This document shows positions 36,501-48,584 of a DNA stretch of 64,000 nt, piece by piece. The DNA lies in assembly GCF_030463565.1 (NCBI RefSeq), contig NC_134643.1, positions 123,920,309 to 123,984,308 on the forward strand, in the 5' to 3' direction. The translations under genes were made by a program, and so were the position numbers. The notes beneath the pieces are model-generated. The model saw only the letters and a program-made list of their open reading frames with translations. It did not search any database and had not been told where the DNA came from. Positions within the stretch are counted from its first letter, which is position 1, and the number at the start of each line of letters is the position of its first letter. The DNA is from Pelecanus crispus. Taxonomy: Eukaryota > Chordata > Aves > Pelecaniformes > Pelecanidae.

Positions 36501-39500
36501 ATTTTTTCCATTACAGAAAACAGCCTGATCAGACATGGGTGCAATGTGATGCATGTCTGAAATGGCGGAAGCTGCCAGATGGAATAGAGCACTTGCCAGA
36601 CAAGTGGTACTGCACACTGAACCCCGACCCACAATTCCGGTAAAATTAGATTTCGATTAATATCTTAATACTGCTTTTAGTTCTTATTTTATCAGCTGTT
36701 ACAAGCATGGATGTTAAGCTCTTTGTCACCTTGTTTTTTTCCTCCTTAACTCAGGAATTGTAATGTGCCAGAAGAACCAGAAGACGATGAATTAATACAT
36801 CCCACATATGAGAAAACTTACAAGAAAAAGTAAGTACAAGTGTCTCAATACTAGAAAAGGAATGTGAAAACTAAATGCCCTTTTCTCTCACCTATGGTAT
36901 AATCACAACTTTTCTGGGAATACATCCAGCCAGAAAATAGTGCCCTAAAATCAAGACTTGATTGTAATGGTGAATAGATGAATAGCACTGTTGTTTGCTC
37001 TGTTATTAGCATGTTGGCATTACATTCAAATTTCTCTCTTTGACTTAATACCTGTTTGCCCTCCTAAACCAAAATTAGGAAAGTCGTAATGAAAGGGGCC
37101 TCTCTCATTTAATAACTACTAAGGAGAGCAATGCAGCAGCTGGTGTTCAAGCACAGCTCTCAAACAGGGGCATTGTTTCACAGTAGTAAGCGGTATGAGG
37201 ATAGTTTGGGATGTTAGAGAAGCAAGCTACTAGGGCTGTTAGGAGACCTTGTCTAGGTAACTATTATTTTCAAGGTCCACGTTGAAGCAGCTGTAATACC
37301 TCAATACATTTATTTAAGAATAAGAGGATTCTTAGCTAAGGTGTATGGAAAAAACCTGACTTGGGTAATTTTAACTAGTGCTGGCTAGCATTCTAGAAGT
37401 GGGAGGTTTAGGTTTTTTTCAATTTTTTAAAATAAATCTTAATCTGAGAGAGAACTTGTTTGAAGTTAAGCTAACTTTAAGCTATACTAGCTTCGAAGTT
37501 CATACTGAAAATTTTCATTCAATAAACCAGAATATGTTCATTAGAACTTTATTGTATCTAGCTGAGATAAGGAGTATTGTGTTTGCTTTTAGATTTTGAG
37601 GTTCATTTGGTTTTGTAATGAATTAACATTTTGAATCTAAGCTCTTAATTTTTTTTTAACTTGCTGCTGTGCAGAGACAAGGAAAAACTGAAGAAGCGAG
37701 TAGAGTACAGCCACCAGGTAACTCTTGATGGGAAACTGACTTTGGTAGCAGAGTTGTTCTTGCTGGCAGCAATTCTATGCAGTTTGATCAAATAGGCTAG
37801 GCTTTGAGTTAGAGTTTGCTTTAGCTAGTGGCCAACTGACTGGTTCAACATCCTGTTTTGTTTTGAGGGCTGTACAGGTTATGCTTACTATTAGTAAACC
37901 AAAAATCCCCAATCTTTGCTGTCCGATGATGGAAAATACACCATTGCTTTCTGTGTAGTACTTGAGAGGGACAAAGCCCTCTCACAGAATAGTACTAGAA
38001 AAGATGTCAGTCGCTCATACCTGTTTTTATGGCATGACATCTAATTCTTGAAAGTGGATTTGTTTTAGAGAGAGATGCGATGAGGATATGAAAATAAAGA
38101 TGCCCTTAAAACTTGGGGGGGGCGGGGCAGGGCATGGACAGACTTGTAGTAGCTGTACTTTTTCAAGGAGGCACTCAAATTCAAGTTAAATGCAGTTGCA
38201 AATCAACATGGTTGAGTGATGAGAATGTGTAGATTGTAACTCAAATCAAATTTCCTAAATGTGATTTAGCTTAAGTTGCTTTCAAAGTAAAGTGCTAACC
38301 TAAGACCACTCCATTTCTGGAGAAGAGATTTTTGCATGTGCTGTTTTAACCTACATACTTAATTGTATTAATTTTTCTGCCATTACTTTTACCTAGGCAT
38401 GAAAGTAATTTCTAAAAGTAAAGTATTGTTCGTTTTAGACAAAATGAATTAATTATGAACAGCTTTAACAGGGATGGCTGTCCCATACTTTATATATGAT
38501 GGTCAGACTTCAGACAGAGATAGAGCTTGGGAAAAGCTCTTGCCTGAGATTCTACACAGTACTCTAAAATAGCTGTATCTAGAGAAAGGCTTGTAAGATC
38601 AGAAAGCTGCTTTCTGCCAGCAATAAATCTGTGCGTGGAGAGGAGTGTGCAGCTGGTGTACTGCATTCAGAGTCCTCTGAGAAATTTGCCAGAAGCCTGT
38701 AATTATGATACAGAACTTGCTGCTTTGTAACATGCTGTACATCTTAACATACTTAACACGCATCAGTAGAGTTTGGGGGAAGGGGTTATGCAATCACTAA
38801 GTTAAGAAAACTGGGGTTGGCAATGTGGAGTCTAGTTAGCCTTTCTTACTGCAAAACACTCAGCCCTGGTTCAGGGAGATCCTTGTTGTATACGTAAGAA
38901 CTGTTGGTCAGAATTTTAGGTGTTGGCAGATAGTTAGGAGAACTACTTAAATCTATTCTGAAGAATCTACTAATGTCTGTTTCTTTTCATTCTTAACTGA
39001 TATTATCTTACAGATCAATAATGAACTGTTTTTAAAAACACCGGTTTCTTCAAGTAAAGACTTCAAAACATTCTCAGCTATGAGTGGAAAGGAAGCTGTT
39101 GCAAGATCACTTTTACCAGAAACATCAAATGCTTCTGTCAGAAGACCTCTGCTTATTTTAAATAGATCAGAATCTTCACCTCATTCTGATTCTGATAACA
39201 GGTTAGTGGGCATGTACAAAGATTCCTATTTATTTCTAAAATGAATAACTTGTTAATGAAAATTATGGTGTTGGGTGTAGTCCCATCTTCAGGTGATAGT
39301 TGCCAAAATTCATATGTCACTTTTGGGAGTATAGGAGGCAGCAGGTTGATTGAAAGTATCTAGAAACCTTGTGACGTACAAAAGTGAATACAGCAAAAAA
39401 ATACTGTGCACTGGCAAGGAAAATTGCTTAGTGGTTTGTCTCTTTAGGAAAAGATTGTATTGTGTTGTGTTAACCACACTCCACAGTATGTTTTCCTTAA

Positions 39501-42500
39501 CCTCTGTTGGTTATGGAACCGGGGTGGGAGAGTTGTTCCCGCAAATACTGAGTCTGTTTCAAAATAATGTGTGAAGGTAATAATTTAGTGTGTGGATGTC
39601 TGCAACTTGTTTTTACAGGAAAGGTATTTACTCTGGCTACGTATTTGAAAATAGTATGCAGAGAGACATCCCTTTCTAGTTATTGAGTGGTAGTTTTTAA
39701 TAGTGCTTGTAGAAACACTAAACATAGTTTGAAACAAATTACTTTGCAGTATTTGAGCAATACAATAATCAGTTTAATATTTTGCTTCTCAGTCTTAAAC
39801 GAAAGACACCTAGTTGCGTGACACATGTGTCTTCAAAGACACCTCGATTAAATGACAAAACATTCAACAACCATGATGAAGATGATGATGATGAAGATGT
39901 CATTATTTTAGAGGAAAGCAGTACTCCAAAGCCTTCAGCAGATTCTGATGTTCCTGTAGTAAAAACTGAATGTATTAATTTGGATCGAGAGGAGAAGCGG
40001 AAAGAAAACTGTGATGTCGGAGAACCTTGCAGTGCAGCTACTTCAGAATCAAAAAGTGAACAGTTGACCTCAGCGACACAGACAGAGCTCCCAAATTTAG
40101 TTGTTAAAAAGGAAGAGGTGGAAAATGACACCGATATTCAAGTTCCCCGGGCAGAGATGGAAACTAAACAGCACAATGCTAATGATGTTTCCAAGACATC
40201 TGTAGATCTTGGAAATGAACTGAAAAATCAGCTGCAATTATTAAACAAAGAAAAAGAAATGTACCAAAACAAATGTGAAGTATTAACCAAACAAGTAGAA
40301 ACACTGGAACAGACGATTTTAGAAATGAATAATAAGTATGTAAAAAAAGAAATGTGCCATCAGTCAACTGAGACAACTTCTTCACTTGAAGAAAACGTTC
40401 ATGAAGGAAGTTTGGCAGAAGTCACCATTCTCTATGAACAGGCCTTAGAAGAAATAGCAAAACTAAAGGAGCAATGCAGTACCCTGCAGAACTTAAAAAC
40501 TGAATGCAGCAAGTGTGCTGATGGTGAAAATAAGAGCGAGGTAGATGAAATTGCTGTGCAACTGGATGATGTTTTCAGGCAACTGGACAAATGCAGCATC
40601 GAGAGAGACAGATATAAAAGTGAGGTATGTTTGTTAAAACAGTGATATCCTTCAAATTAACAATTAAATTGTTTTTATTTTTTTAATGGGTGTTTGATAG
40701 CAATTCTAGTACGCAATGTGTTATTGTATAGTTCAGCCCACTAACTAATCAAGCCACCTAGAAGGGGGAAGAAATACTAAATTAGCCTAGGAGCTTCTGG
40801 GTTTTTGCTTCCATAGATAGAAATAAGCAAACTTGAGAGGGACTGCAAGGCTCTGAGTGGCTCTGACTGCAAGACAAGAGAGACTGAGCAGGCTTAGAGG
40901 GAGCACATACACAGTGGTTGAGCTGGCTATTTTAAAGCAGTTTGTCTAGGTTGTCATATCTTAAACTCTCACTGAAAAGTTAATTAAAAGCATTCAACTT
41001 AACTTATACAAATTTAAATCATTTAACTTCATTGTCTTTAATCCACCACAATTTTATTTGATATATAAAATTATTTACTTGCCAGAATGAACTACTAGAA
41101 GTGGAAAAAAATCAAATTGCCTGTCAATGTGAAGAACTGAAAGCAGAAATCGCACGGTTAAAAGCTTCAATTCCACAAGCAGTAACACGTGCAAATGATT
41201 CTACCACCAGTAATGTAGAAGATTCTGTAAATTTTTCTGATGGAGAAAGGTATCAATTTTGTTCTTTCTAGACTATATTTCAAGCAAAATTTTGGCTGGC
41301 TGATTGTATCTGAAATGTCTTGATGAAGGTCATGTCTGATAATAATATAATAAAATGTGGTGTTTGGAATTCTTTTCTACTGCCTCTTGTGACTCCTAAC
41401 TCAGTAACATTTTTTTTATCAAGTGATTTATTTAATTTTTTTTATGATTTAGGTATTTGTGTGAGCAGGGTTGGCCATTGCACAATAGAATGCCATACTG
41501 ACACTTCCTAAATATGAAAAATGTTATATAATTTCTAGACATGACTTGCAGAACAAAGAGAGACAAAGGAGGCAGGAAAGAGGGTGATGATTACCTTATG
41601 CTGTGTAGATGAACTTCACTTTTATATTCTATTTTTCTTTCTTGGATCAATAGTACTCTACTGAAAAGAGTTTGGGTTTGGTTTTGAAACTTACCTTTCC
41701 TGTAAGAACTTCTTGCTGCAGACTAATCCTATGGAACTAGGTTGTGTTCAAAGAGTGTATGTTTGAACTAAACGAGGGTTTAAGCTTACAGAGAGCTTGC
41801 AGCTCTTGGTTAATAGAAATAGCAAACATGCAGAAGAAGCACACATACCAGATGGAAGCAGGGATGAGCCATCCAGCAGGAATATAATCACGCTGCCTGG
41901 GCACATAGGATGGAATTAAAAGCCAGCGCTCCACTGGAGTTAAAACTGGCAAGGCCTAAGAAGGGCAGCCAGAAGGGCCTTTGTAAGCACAATAGCAGCA
42001 ACAGGAGAACTAAGAAAAATCTGGGCCTGCTGCTCGGTGGGGCAGGTGCTTAGTAGCAAAGGACATGAGGTGCGTCAGGCACAAATTACTGAGGTACCTG
42101 GTATCTTTTTTACCTTGTTTTTTACTGTTAAGGTCTGACCTCTGGCTGCCCAGGTAGTCTTAGGGAGCGAAGCATTACCTGTAGTAAAAAGTGAATGAAT
42201 TAAGGGACCATTTAAGCAAATTCGACATACACAAGTCCATGGGACCAGATGAGATGCATCAGAGGGAGCTGGCCAGTTGATGGCGAGTTGGCCTTGCGAT
42301 GAAAGAAAGCAGTCATCATGCCCGTATTTAGGACAGGCAGAACTATAGGCTGGTCAGTGCAGCCTCAGTCCCTGGGAAGACCATGGAGCAAATCTACCTT
42401 GAAGCCACATGCAACCCTATGATAGTCAGGGTGATTGGAACAATCAGCATGGATTTACTGAAGGCAAATCATGCCTTTGTAGCCTCATTTCCATTTACAA

Positions 42501-44543
42501 TGAGATGACCAGCTCTGTGGACCTTCATTCTAGCAAAGCTTTCAACATGGGCTGCCATAATACCATAATAGCAAAGTTTGTGAGGTATGGTTTGGATAGG
42601 TAGACTAGGAAGTGGGTTGTAAAATTGGCCAGACTGCTGAGCTCATGGATCAGTATTGAGGCTAGTAATGGTTAATGCCTTCATTAGTGGCCTAGATGAC
42701 GGAGCAAAATTAATTCAGTAAATTCACAATGATATCAAATTGGAGTGAACCATTGATGCTCTGGAGGGTAGGGCTGCTGCTGAGGGACCGTGACAAATTG
42801 GAATAATGGACTGAAAGAAACCTCCTGGAAATTCAACAAAGGCAACTGCAAAGTTCTGCACCTGAGTTGGAAATACCCCATGCAGTTGAACAAGCTGGAG
42901 AATACTCCTAGGAAAGCAACTTGGAAGAAGATGGCCTGTGATGCTGGTGGACTAAAAGTTGAATGTGAGTCAGCAGTGCACTCTTATTGTGGGAGAACCC
43001 AGTGCCTACTGGGCTATACTGGCAAGAGTTCAGCCAGCAGTTGGAGGGAAGTGATTCTTCCCTAGTATTGGGCATTGTGAGACCAAACATGGAGTATTGT
43101 GTCCAGTTTGGGATCCCTGGTATATGAATGACACTGGCATATTGGAGCAAGTCTACTGAAGGGCCACCAAGGGCCTGGACCATCTGATATAGAAAGAAGC
43201 TGAGGGAAATAGCCTTAGAAAGAGTGGCTTGCCTTGAAATCCTATTGCTCTCTTCTGCTGTCTAATGAGAGAGTGTAGAAAAGATGAAGCCAGCCTCTTC
43301 TCATGAGCACAGTGATAGGATGAGAGGCAATAGACACAAGCTGCAATAAAAGGAATTCTGTTTAAATATTAGAGAAAAAAGTGTTCATAGTGAGGGTAGT
43401 CAAACCCTGAAAAAGGGCCCAGGGAGATTGTGGAATCTCCATCTCTGGAGTTTTTCAAAGCACAAGAAGGTTCTAACCAACCTGATCTGAGTTAGCCCTG
43501 CTTTGAATGTGTGTTGGTGGTGGGGGAGTGAGGGGAGGGGAGAATGGACTGGATGATTTCCAGACACCCTTTTCAATCTAATTTTTTCTATGGTTAAATC
43601 TCCCCTGTATCTGCCAGCATTTCCTTTTCTTCTCACAGCATCTAACTTGTGCTTCCTAAAAGAATTAGCAAATACATGCAGGACTTGTAACTTCCACCAC
43701 AAGTCCTATTGGGATACAGTGGCACTGTGAAGACTGGCTACTGGAGATGATAAAGGAACTGATAGTAGAAGGAAATGCTCAAGAGAAGGGATGGGTGATT
43801 TGGAAGCAATTTGATCAGGAAGAGGACAGAGCAAGGGGATCCAGGAAAGAAAGCAAAAAGAGGAGGCATAGCGTTTTCCCTCTACTATAACTCATACCTT
43901 ATTTCCTCTTTGTATTTTAAAGCCTTTGACAAACTACTCTTTCTTGCCTTCTCTTCTCTCTTCTTTTGTTCCCATAGGTGGTAGTAGTTTGTGCTTCTAA
44001 ATGTATAAAAATACTGGGCTTTAATACTGCTTTGAGAAATAAAAAGGTGTTGTGGGATAAAGGATTGTGCCAGTGCTTGTTTGCTAACTTAAAAGCATTC
44101 AGAAACATTTCCGATGTTTTGGGAAAGGCAGAGTTCAGTTCAGCCCTTCGTATTTGTTTGAAACTAAGGGAATATACACCTTCAAAATTAAAACTCGAGA
44201 GGCTCAGCTTTGAAAAACTGGTAGATTTTGAAATTATCTTGATGCAGCTTTAACTGCATCAGTTTTTTGCTGGTTTATGGAAGTCATGTATGGAGCCTCT
44301 CCAGTATAGAGTATTAGTCCAGCTTTGTTAAAGTACTGTGTATTTGAACATAAAACTTCATCTAATCATATCTAATTATTTCTTCACAGCCTGAAACTAC
44401 GCTCTCTTCGAGTGAATGTTGGACAACTTCTGGCTACAATCATGCCTGATCTAGACTTGCAGCAAGTAAATTATGATATTGATGTAGTAGATGAAATTTT
44501 AGGACAAGTTGTAGAACAAATGCATGAAATCAGTAGTACTTAA
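17911..44543 (+). CDS. MORC3: MORC3, MORC family CW-type zinc finger 3 (complete, 17 exons)
   Basis: Nuclear GHKL ATPase that binds H3K4me3 through its CW finger and concentrates at PML bodies. Exons: 17911-17949, 23134-23206, 25603-25735, 26864-27078, 27356-27503, 29515-29662, 30902-31033, 31363-31482, 31913-32010, 36302-36406, 36517-36639, 36755-36829, 37675-37717, 39014-39201, 39793-40624, 41086-41249, 44390-44543. The sum is 2790 nt, or 929 residues plus stop (about 939 in human). ATPase motifs are ELIDNAYD (residues about 35-42), DNGNGM (67-72) and [17 protein letters not shown] (98-114). An S5-like domain follows, with [20 protein letters not shown] and [20 protein letters not shown]. 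The CW finger is at about 411-450 ([16 protein letters not shown] ... WYC ... NC). Exon 15 carries an acidic run with a SUMO-interaction-like VIIL (about 583-586) and a coiled coil, which continues through exon 16. Exon 17 ends the protein with [17 protein letters not shown]. The ATG sits in a YY1 motif. Introns 4 and 7 are U12-type. Confidence 0.97.
17950..23133 (+). other. MORC3: MORC3 intron 1
   Basis: Begins GTGAGT inside the CpG island and ends TTTCAG. Beyond the island it is AT-rich, with A runs at about 19199-19212 and 19298-19312. The longest frame, a 160-codon minus-strand one at 19642-20124, has no recognisable domain. I see no repeat family or gene in it. Confidence 0.7.
23207..26863 (+). 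other. MORC3: MORC3 introns 2 and 3 (flanking exon 3)
   Basis: Non-coding apart from exon 3 (25603-25735). A T-rich run is at 23328-23353. A block at about 23560-23620 resembles part of MORC3 intron 9 (see findings). The exon 3 donor, AAG/GTGGAT, is weak. No gene is recognised. Confidence 0.6.
27079..27355 (+). other. MORC3: MORC3 intron 4: U12-type AT-AC intron
   Basis: Exon 4 ends TTCAACAACCAAC. The intron starts ATATCCTTT, the exact U12 AT-AC 5' splice consensus, and ends CTTAC. A U12 branch site CTCCTTAAC (27339-27347) lies about 9-10 nt before the AC terminus. Joining 27078 to 27356 completes an arginine codon (C|GA) and gives [20 protein letters not shown], which matches the mammalian MORC3 pattern FN-HRQ...ESK-SL. 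No GT donor in exon 4 keeps frame: the frame runs into TGA at 27102-27104 before the only nearby GT-type site. The length is 277 nt. Confidence 0.92.
27504..30901 (+). other. MORC3: MORC3 introns 5 and 6
   Basis: Intron 5 (27504-29514) and intron 6 (29663-30901) flank exon 6. Both are AT-rich with ordinary GTAAGA and GTATGT donors. A G7 run is at 28876-28882. I recognise no gene or repeat family in them. Confidence 0.6.
31034..31362 (+). other. MORC3: MORC3 intron 7: U12-type GT-AG intron with G/T-rich insert
   Basis: Exon 7 ends in PKFLN, and the intron begins GTATCCTTT, the exact U12 GT-AG 5' splice consensus. A branch site TTCCTTAAT (31342-31350) is followed by GGTAAAAG at 31355-31362, with the AG about 13 nt from the branch A. 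Exon 8 then reads [20 protein letters not shown] in phase 0. There is no pyrimidine tract next to the acceptor, as expected for a U12 intron. The middle holds G7 and G6 runs and a long T run (31141-31220). The length is 329 nt. Confidence 0.88.
31141..31220 (+). repeat. G/T low-complexity tract (G-runs then poly-T)
   Basis: GGGGGGG and GGGGGG runs are followed by GTTT/GGGTTT-type repeats and then about 30 T with one G interruption. It lies inside the U12-type intron 7 of MORC3, between its 5' splice site and branch site. It could form a G-quadruplex on the RNA-like strand. Confidence 0.8.
32011..36301 (+). other. MORC3: MORC3 intron 9 (4.3 kb)
   Basis: Starts GTAAAT and ends TTTTAG. It holds a G/T-rich tract at about 32390-32440, then the GC-richer, internally duplicated block described separately (about 32980-34600), then unrecognised sequence. 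No coding exon is needed here, because exon 9 joins exon 10 exactly in phase (AG|A). Confidence 0.7.
32980..34600. repeat. Unclassified repeat-like block with a 170 bp internal duplication
   Basis: The block is GC- and CA-richer than the surrounding intron. TACCCCTGCCTGGA occurs at 33401 and again at 33571, and each copy is followed by a GGCCCT stretch and then a CAGTTTGG(T/A)GTTTGCTA stretch. This indicates two tandem units 170 bp apart. Related CCAGTAGCTG(A/G)CAC motifs recur near 33860 and 33902, and a CA microsatellite is at about 33883-33892. The organisation resembles an old avian LTR, but I cannot name the family or find clean ends. The boundaries are approximate. Confidence 0.4.
36830..39013 (+). 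other. MORC3: MORC3 introns 12 and 13
   Basis: Intron 12 (36830-37674) and intron 13 (37718-39013) flank the 43 nt exon 13. The sequence is AT-rich, with a G-rich run at about 38115-38131. No gene or repeat family is recognised. Confidence 0.6.
41250..44389 (+). other. MORC3: MORC3 intron 16, carrying an old CR1
   Basis: Starts GTATCA after exon 16 and ends CACAG before the last exon. Its centre is filled by a decayed CR1 (next entry). The remaining parts show nothing recognisable. Confidence 0.7.
42150..43600 (+). mobile_element. Decayed CR1 LINE, sense orientation
   Basis: Reading the + strand with frameshifts gives scattered CR1 ORF2 (reverse transcriptase) remnants. These include an [10 protein letters not shown]-like start (near 42230), [14 protein letters not shown] (near 42440), SKAFN (near 42535), [17 protein letters not shown] (near 42825) and a [15 protein letters not shown]-like stretch (near 43080). 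The 3'-part GLKLH/RFRL region is degraded near 43330. The tail near 43545 (TGGACTGGATGATTTCCAGA) is the usual CR1 3'UTR stretch. Many indels and stops, and no octamer tail, mark it as much older than the two CR1 copies in CHAF1B. Coordinates are approximate. Confidence 0.8.
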
Positions 44544-46930
44544 TATCTTAAGATTTTAGAAGACTCTCCCTTGATCTTCCATTATAACCTTTGTGTAGGT
44601 TCAAAATTGTATATACTGCTTCTTCACTTTATATATTTGACATAGTTTGATCAATAAGTGTATATACTCTACGCGTTTAGATGTTCCCACAGATGCAGTG
44701 GGTATTATCTTCCCTTCCTCTTAAAGGAACACTGTCAATATTGACCAACCCTAATGTACTTAATTAAGGATTTTGCTTTTAAAATGTATTTGTAATTAAA
44801 TTTGCAAATATTTTTATTATTAGGAATCTTAATACTTTTCTACAAAAGCTTTTTTGTTGGCTTTTGATCTTATATAAGCATTAATACTTGCAATTATTTC
44901 CTCTTCTAAAATCTAAGTAGCGGAATATATTAAAAATGCAAAAAAGAACCTTCCTTGATTTCCTTCTCAGAACAAACCTTAGTAGTGTTGTTGTGTACTA
45001 CAGTATTGTTTCATTGCTATCAGCAATGTTGTATCTTGCATTAATAGGACAGAAATGTAACTAGTAGATGAAAATTTTGGCCGTATGGGTAATATGTGTG
45101 TTCACTACCAAAAGAAGAAAAATTCTTTAAGGGTTTTTCCTGAAAATTGACGATCTTTGACTCCCTTTTGGATTTTTTTATGTCACTAAAGAACATTATC
45201 TGTACATAGTTTTGCAGCATAAACAACTCAATGGGATATAACTAGGATATTTCAGCCTTTTCGGTCACAGAAACCACATGCCTGTTCATGTCCTGCCCTT
45301 GCTACTGGGTTGTTGTTTCCTACATCTAAGAACCTGTCTGTATTTGAGCGCAGTCAGATGGATCTTCAGTTCTACCCTCTAGTTCCCCTTTAGAACACAG
45401 CAGTGCTGGTTCACAAGTCCAGGTATGTACCAGTACATGGCTTCAACGGTCAGATTTCACACACAGCTCTTGCCTACTTTTTTCCAAGTCAAAGGCAGCT
45501 GGTGGAATGGGAAGCATCCTGATGGACCATCAGAGAGAACAAGCTGGTGTGGCATATCAAAAGCCAAGGGTAGGATTCCTGGGTGACCTCTACCCTGCAT
45601 GGAACGCCACCTGAAGACCCGAAGGCCTTTTTTCAGGGAAGCCCAGTGCTGAACAGGATTGACATAGAGGTTCTGTGTGTATATGAATGCGCTTATATAT
45701 AAAATCTCAAAACACAAATTGTTGCAGTATTAAACATATAGTCTGCCTTAAGAGTCCTTCAGGCTGAGATGCGAGGGTGCTGAGATTTGTATCTGAAACT
45801 CGCCTTCCTGGCAGAATGTACTATGCTGAGTACAAATGGGTCAGACTAGTAAATCCTTGATTAGCTAGTTGAATGGAAGTACTTTGAAAAGGAGGCATGT
45901 TTCCTTATCTGTGTTGTTAACAATTACAGAGTGAGCTAAAGCTGAAAATGTTCAGATACAACTTGTTTATGCTATCTTAAAGTTTAGACATCTTTTATTA
46001 TAGGCAAGATAGGGGAGTCCCTCTTTCCCCCCCCCCCCCCCTTTCTTTGGTAAATGTTTTACAGTGACTCTAAAGCCACTAGTTCTATGCTCGAAGGCTC
46101 ATGCAAAAACTTCCTTGAAGAAATGGTACCGAGAGAAATTGCTTTACAATGGTGACAGTATTCTCAGCCAATTGCATGTTTTTCTTTTGAAGTCATCAGG
46201 AATGAGAAGAAAGGTGGCAAAGACAGCAAATCCACCTTTTTACTCTGGGGTGGTATTTGTCATCTAAAGAGTGATCAAGAAAAATGGTTCTTGCTTATAA
46301 GAAATTAAAAAAAAAAAGGAAAAAAATCATGAAATAGCTTTCAATATGTTCATTCCTAGGAAGTGTCTCTTTTTTTTTTTTTTTTTTTATAAAGCCAACA
46401 TTTTTGGCTTTTGCACTGCTACTGTCCCGGTTTAATTAGAGTACGTTCCTTTTAGTTGTAGTTCAGTCACTTTCTTTCGATGGACAGTATTTCAATTTTC
46501 AGACGCTATCTATTCTAATATGCCAATAAGGGTAATGCAATACTGTTGTACTTTATAATGGATAAATTGAATGTTTGATTTTTGAAGAGGTGGCTGTAAT
46601 ATAACTGTTTGTATGACTTTTAAAAATTTTATATTTTCCATTTATTGTTGTGTAGTTTTCCATTTCTTAATCATTATTTATTGTGTTTCATCAGACTCTG
46701 TAGTGGAATTTCTTATAGAGAACTGGCAAAATATAGCATATGTCTATATTAAAAATGGCAAATTTACACTTTGGAGAACAGTGGACTAATGGAAATGGGT
46801 TTTATTTACTTGTTAAAATGTATTTTTTGTAAAAAACAAAAAACTATATAAATCTGAGTTTGCAGGATCAAAACTTGTATGTGATCAGATGCAATGTTTT
46901 TGTTTATAAATAAATACTATGCAGAATGGC
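44544..46930 (+). other. MORC3: MORC3 3'UTR
   Basis: About 2.4 kb of AT-rich sequence follows the TAA at 44541-44543 with no further coding potential. It includes a 15-nt C run (46027-46041), an A-rich run (about 46306-46326) and a 19-nt T run (46370-46388). The likely end is an AATAAA at 46909-46914 followed by a T/G-rich stretch, and no stronger signal precedes it. Confidence 0.75.
46909..46914 (+). terminator. MORC3: MORC3 polyadenylation signal AATAAA
   Basis: Canonical hexamer preceded by TTTATA, with a T/G-rich downstream element from about 46930. It lies 2.4 kb after the stop codon. Confidence 0.7.
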
Positions 46931-48270
46931 TAATGTTTCTGGCTTATTTTAAGTATTCAGTCTTACGAGAAAGCCATCTCAGTCTGGTTCTGAGCAGAAG
47001 ACTTGGGCACGCCAAGCATGCCCTCAGACCAAGGCAGGCATCCTAACTGAGCCCCAGACCAGCTGCCTGGCTGTGCTTCTTCAGAGGGTCGGTTTTGTAC
47101 AGAGAAGTCTGTTACCCAGTTACAAGACCATTACTGTAACAGGATTTGGGTCAAAACTGTTTGTCAGGGCCTTGTTAGAGAGTTGTTGTCTTCGTGGTAC
47201 TAAGGCAGAAGTGACAGGAATGCGAAGGTAAGAGTCGGGAGGTGGGACCACCTACCTCCTCGGGTGACAGTAAGCTCTTGGATCGGATCAGATCAGCTCT
47301 GCTTGGGAAATTTTGCCCTTAGGCTAGTTCATCAGTTCCCCAGCATGAGTGGCTCAAGTTCTTTCAGATGCTTTTCTGGCTTTTTTGTGGCTGAGGCAGA
47401 CCGTTCTTCCCTGACCGGTACTTGATCGCCTGATACAGACGACTATGAAAGAGACTGCAGTGTGCAAGGTACTGTTGTGGGAAGGGTTGCACCGGTGTGG
47501 AAATGTTCTGGCTTTGGAAAAAGCAGTGCTGTTATAATCCAGGGTATGTGTTAACTGAATTTCAAGGAAGTTCCTGGGTTTAATATAGGGGTGTACTTCC
47601 ACGCGTTCTGCTGCGCGAGAGAAATGTCAAAAAGCGAGCACAAGGGCTTGTAACTGTCCTGGCTTTCTAAGCCTAGTCATACTTGCATGGGCATCTTCAT
47701 TGCCCTTGAATTAGAAATCCTCTTTCTTTTTTAAAAAATATTTTTAAAAAATCTAATCTGTCTGCAATAAATCTTTGTTTGTTCCCTTCTGCTTTCTCAT
47801 CTGTTGTGTTAGGCAGTGTAATAACTGGCGAGGTCTTCAGAGTACAAGTTTTGGCCTTAACCACCCAGCCAGTGTTTCTTTTCTCTGTCGGTCTTGGGAA
47901 GAAGGCGAGAAGCAGCATGGCCATAGGTGGTGGGGGAAGAAGGAAAAGCAGGTGCCAGTTTCTAAGGATGTAATTTTTTTATTATTATTATTTCAAATGG
48001 AAAGGTTTGCATTGCAAAGAAAGGGGAGTTTGGGGGATTGGTTGCCCTTTGACCGGTCTAAATGTAGAAACATCTCAAATACAGCCATACCTTTTTTTTT
48101 CTTTTGGGGAGGGGGAAAGCTTTGGGCTTTGTTAGTTTCGGTTTGGTTTGGTGGTTTTGTGGTGGTTTTTTTTTTTTGTTTTTTTGGTTTTTTTTAATTG
48201 GAAGCAAGCAAGGGCAGGACAAATACATCCCAGGCAGAAGAAAACGCAGGCAAAAATCGTGGCGAAAGCG
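46931..48270. other. Intergenic MORC3-CHAF1B spacer
   Basis: A short (about 1.3 kb) gap between the MORC3 poly(A) site and the CHAF1B CpG island. It ends in a G/T-rich tract (about 48100-48196). The small open frames have no recognisable content. Confidence 0.6.
48100..48196 (+). repeat. G/T-rich low-complexity tract
   Basis: Repeating GGTTT/GTTTT units and T runs just upstream of the CHAF1B CpG island. It is the same kind of tract as those in MORC3 introns 7 and 9, and all three have the G/T strand on +. Confidence 0.7.
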
Positions 48271-48584
48271 GCAACGCTGCCGAGTTCGTGCACCTCCCGC
48301 AGCGTCCCCCCCCCCCCGCCATTCCTGCTTTTGAGGAGGGGGGCGGGCAAGGCTGCCAAGTGCTGCGACAGCGGCGCCGGCAGCTGCCTCCGCCAGCCGA
48401 AAAAGGGGGCGAGCGGGGTTTGGAGGGGGTGTCGAGCCCGCTGGGCACCGCCCCGCCGGCAGCTGCGGGGGCTCGGGGCAGCGGGCGGGGCCGGCCGGGC
48501 CACCGCCTTCTCGCCGCTCCCGCCTCCGGCAGGGGGCGCTGCCGCACGGGCGGGCGGCTCCTCAGGCGGCGGCGGGCAGGCGGC

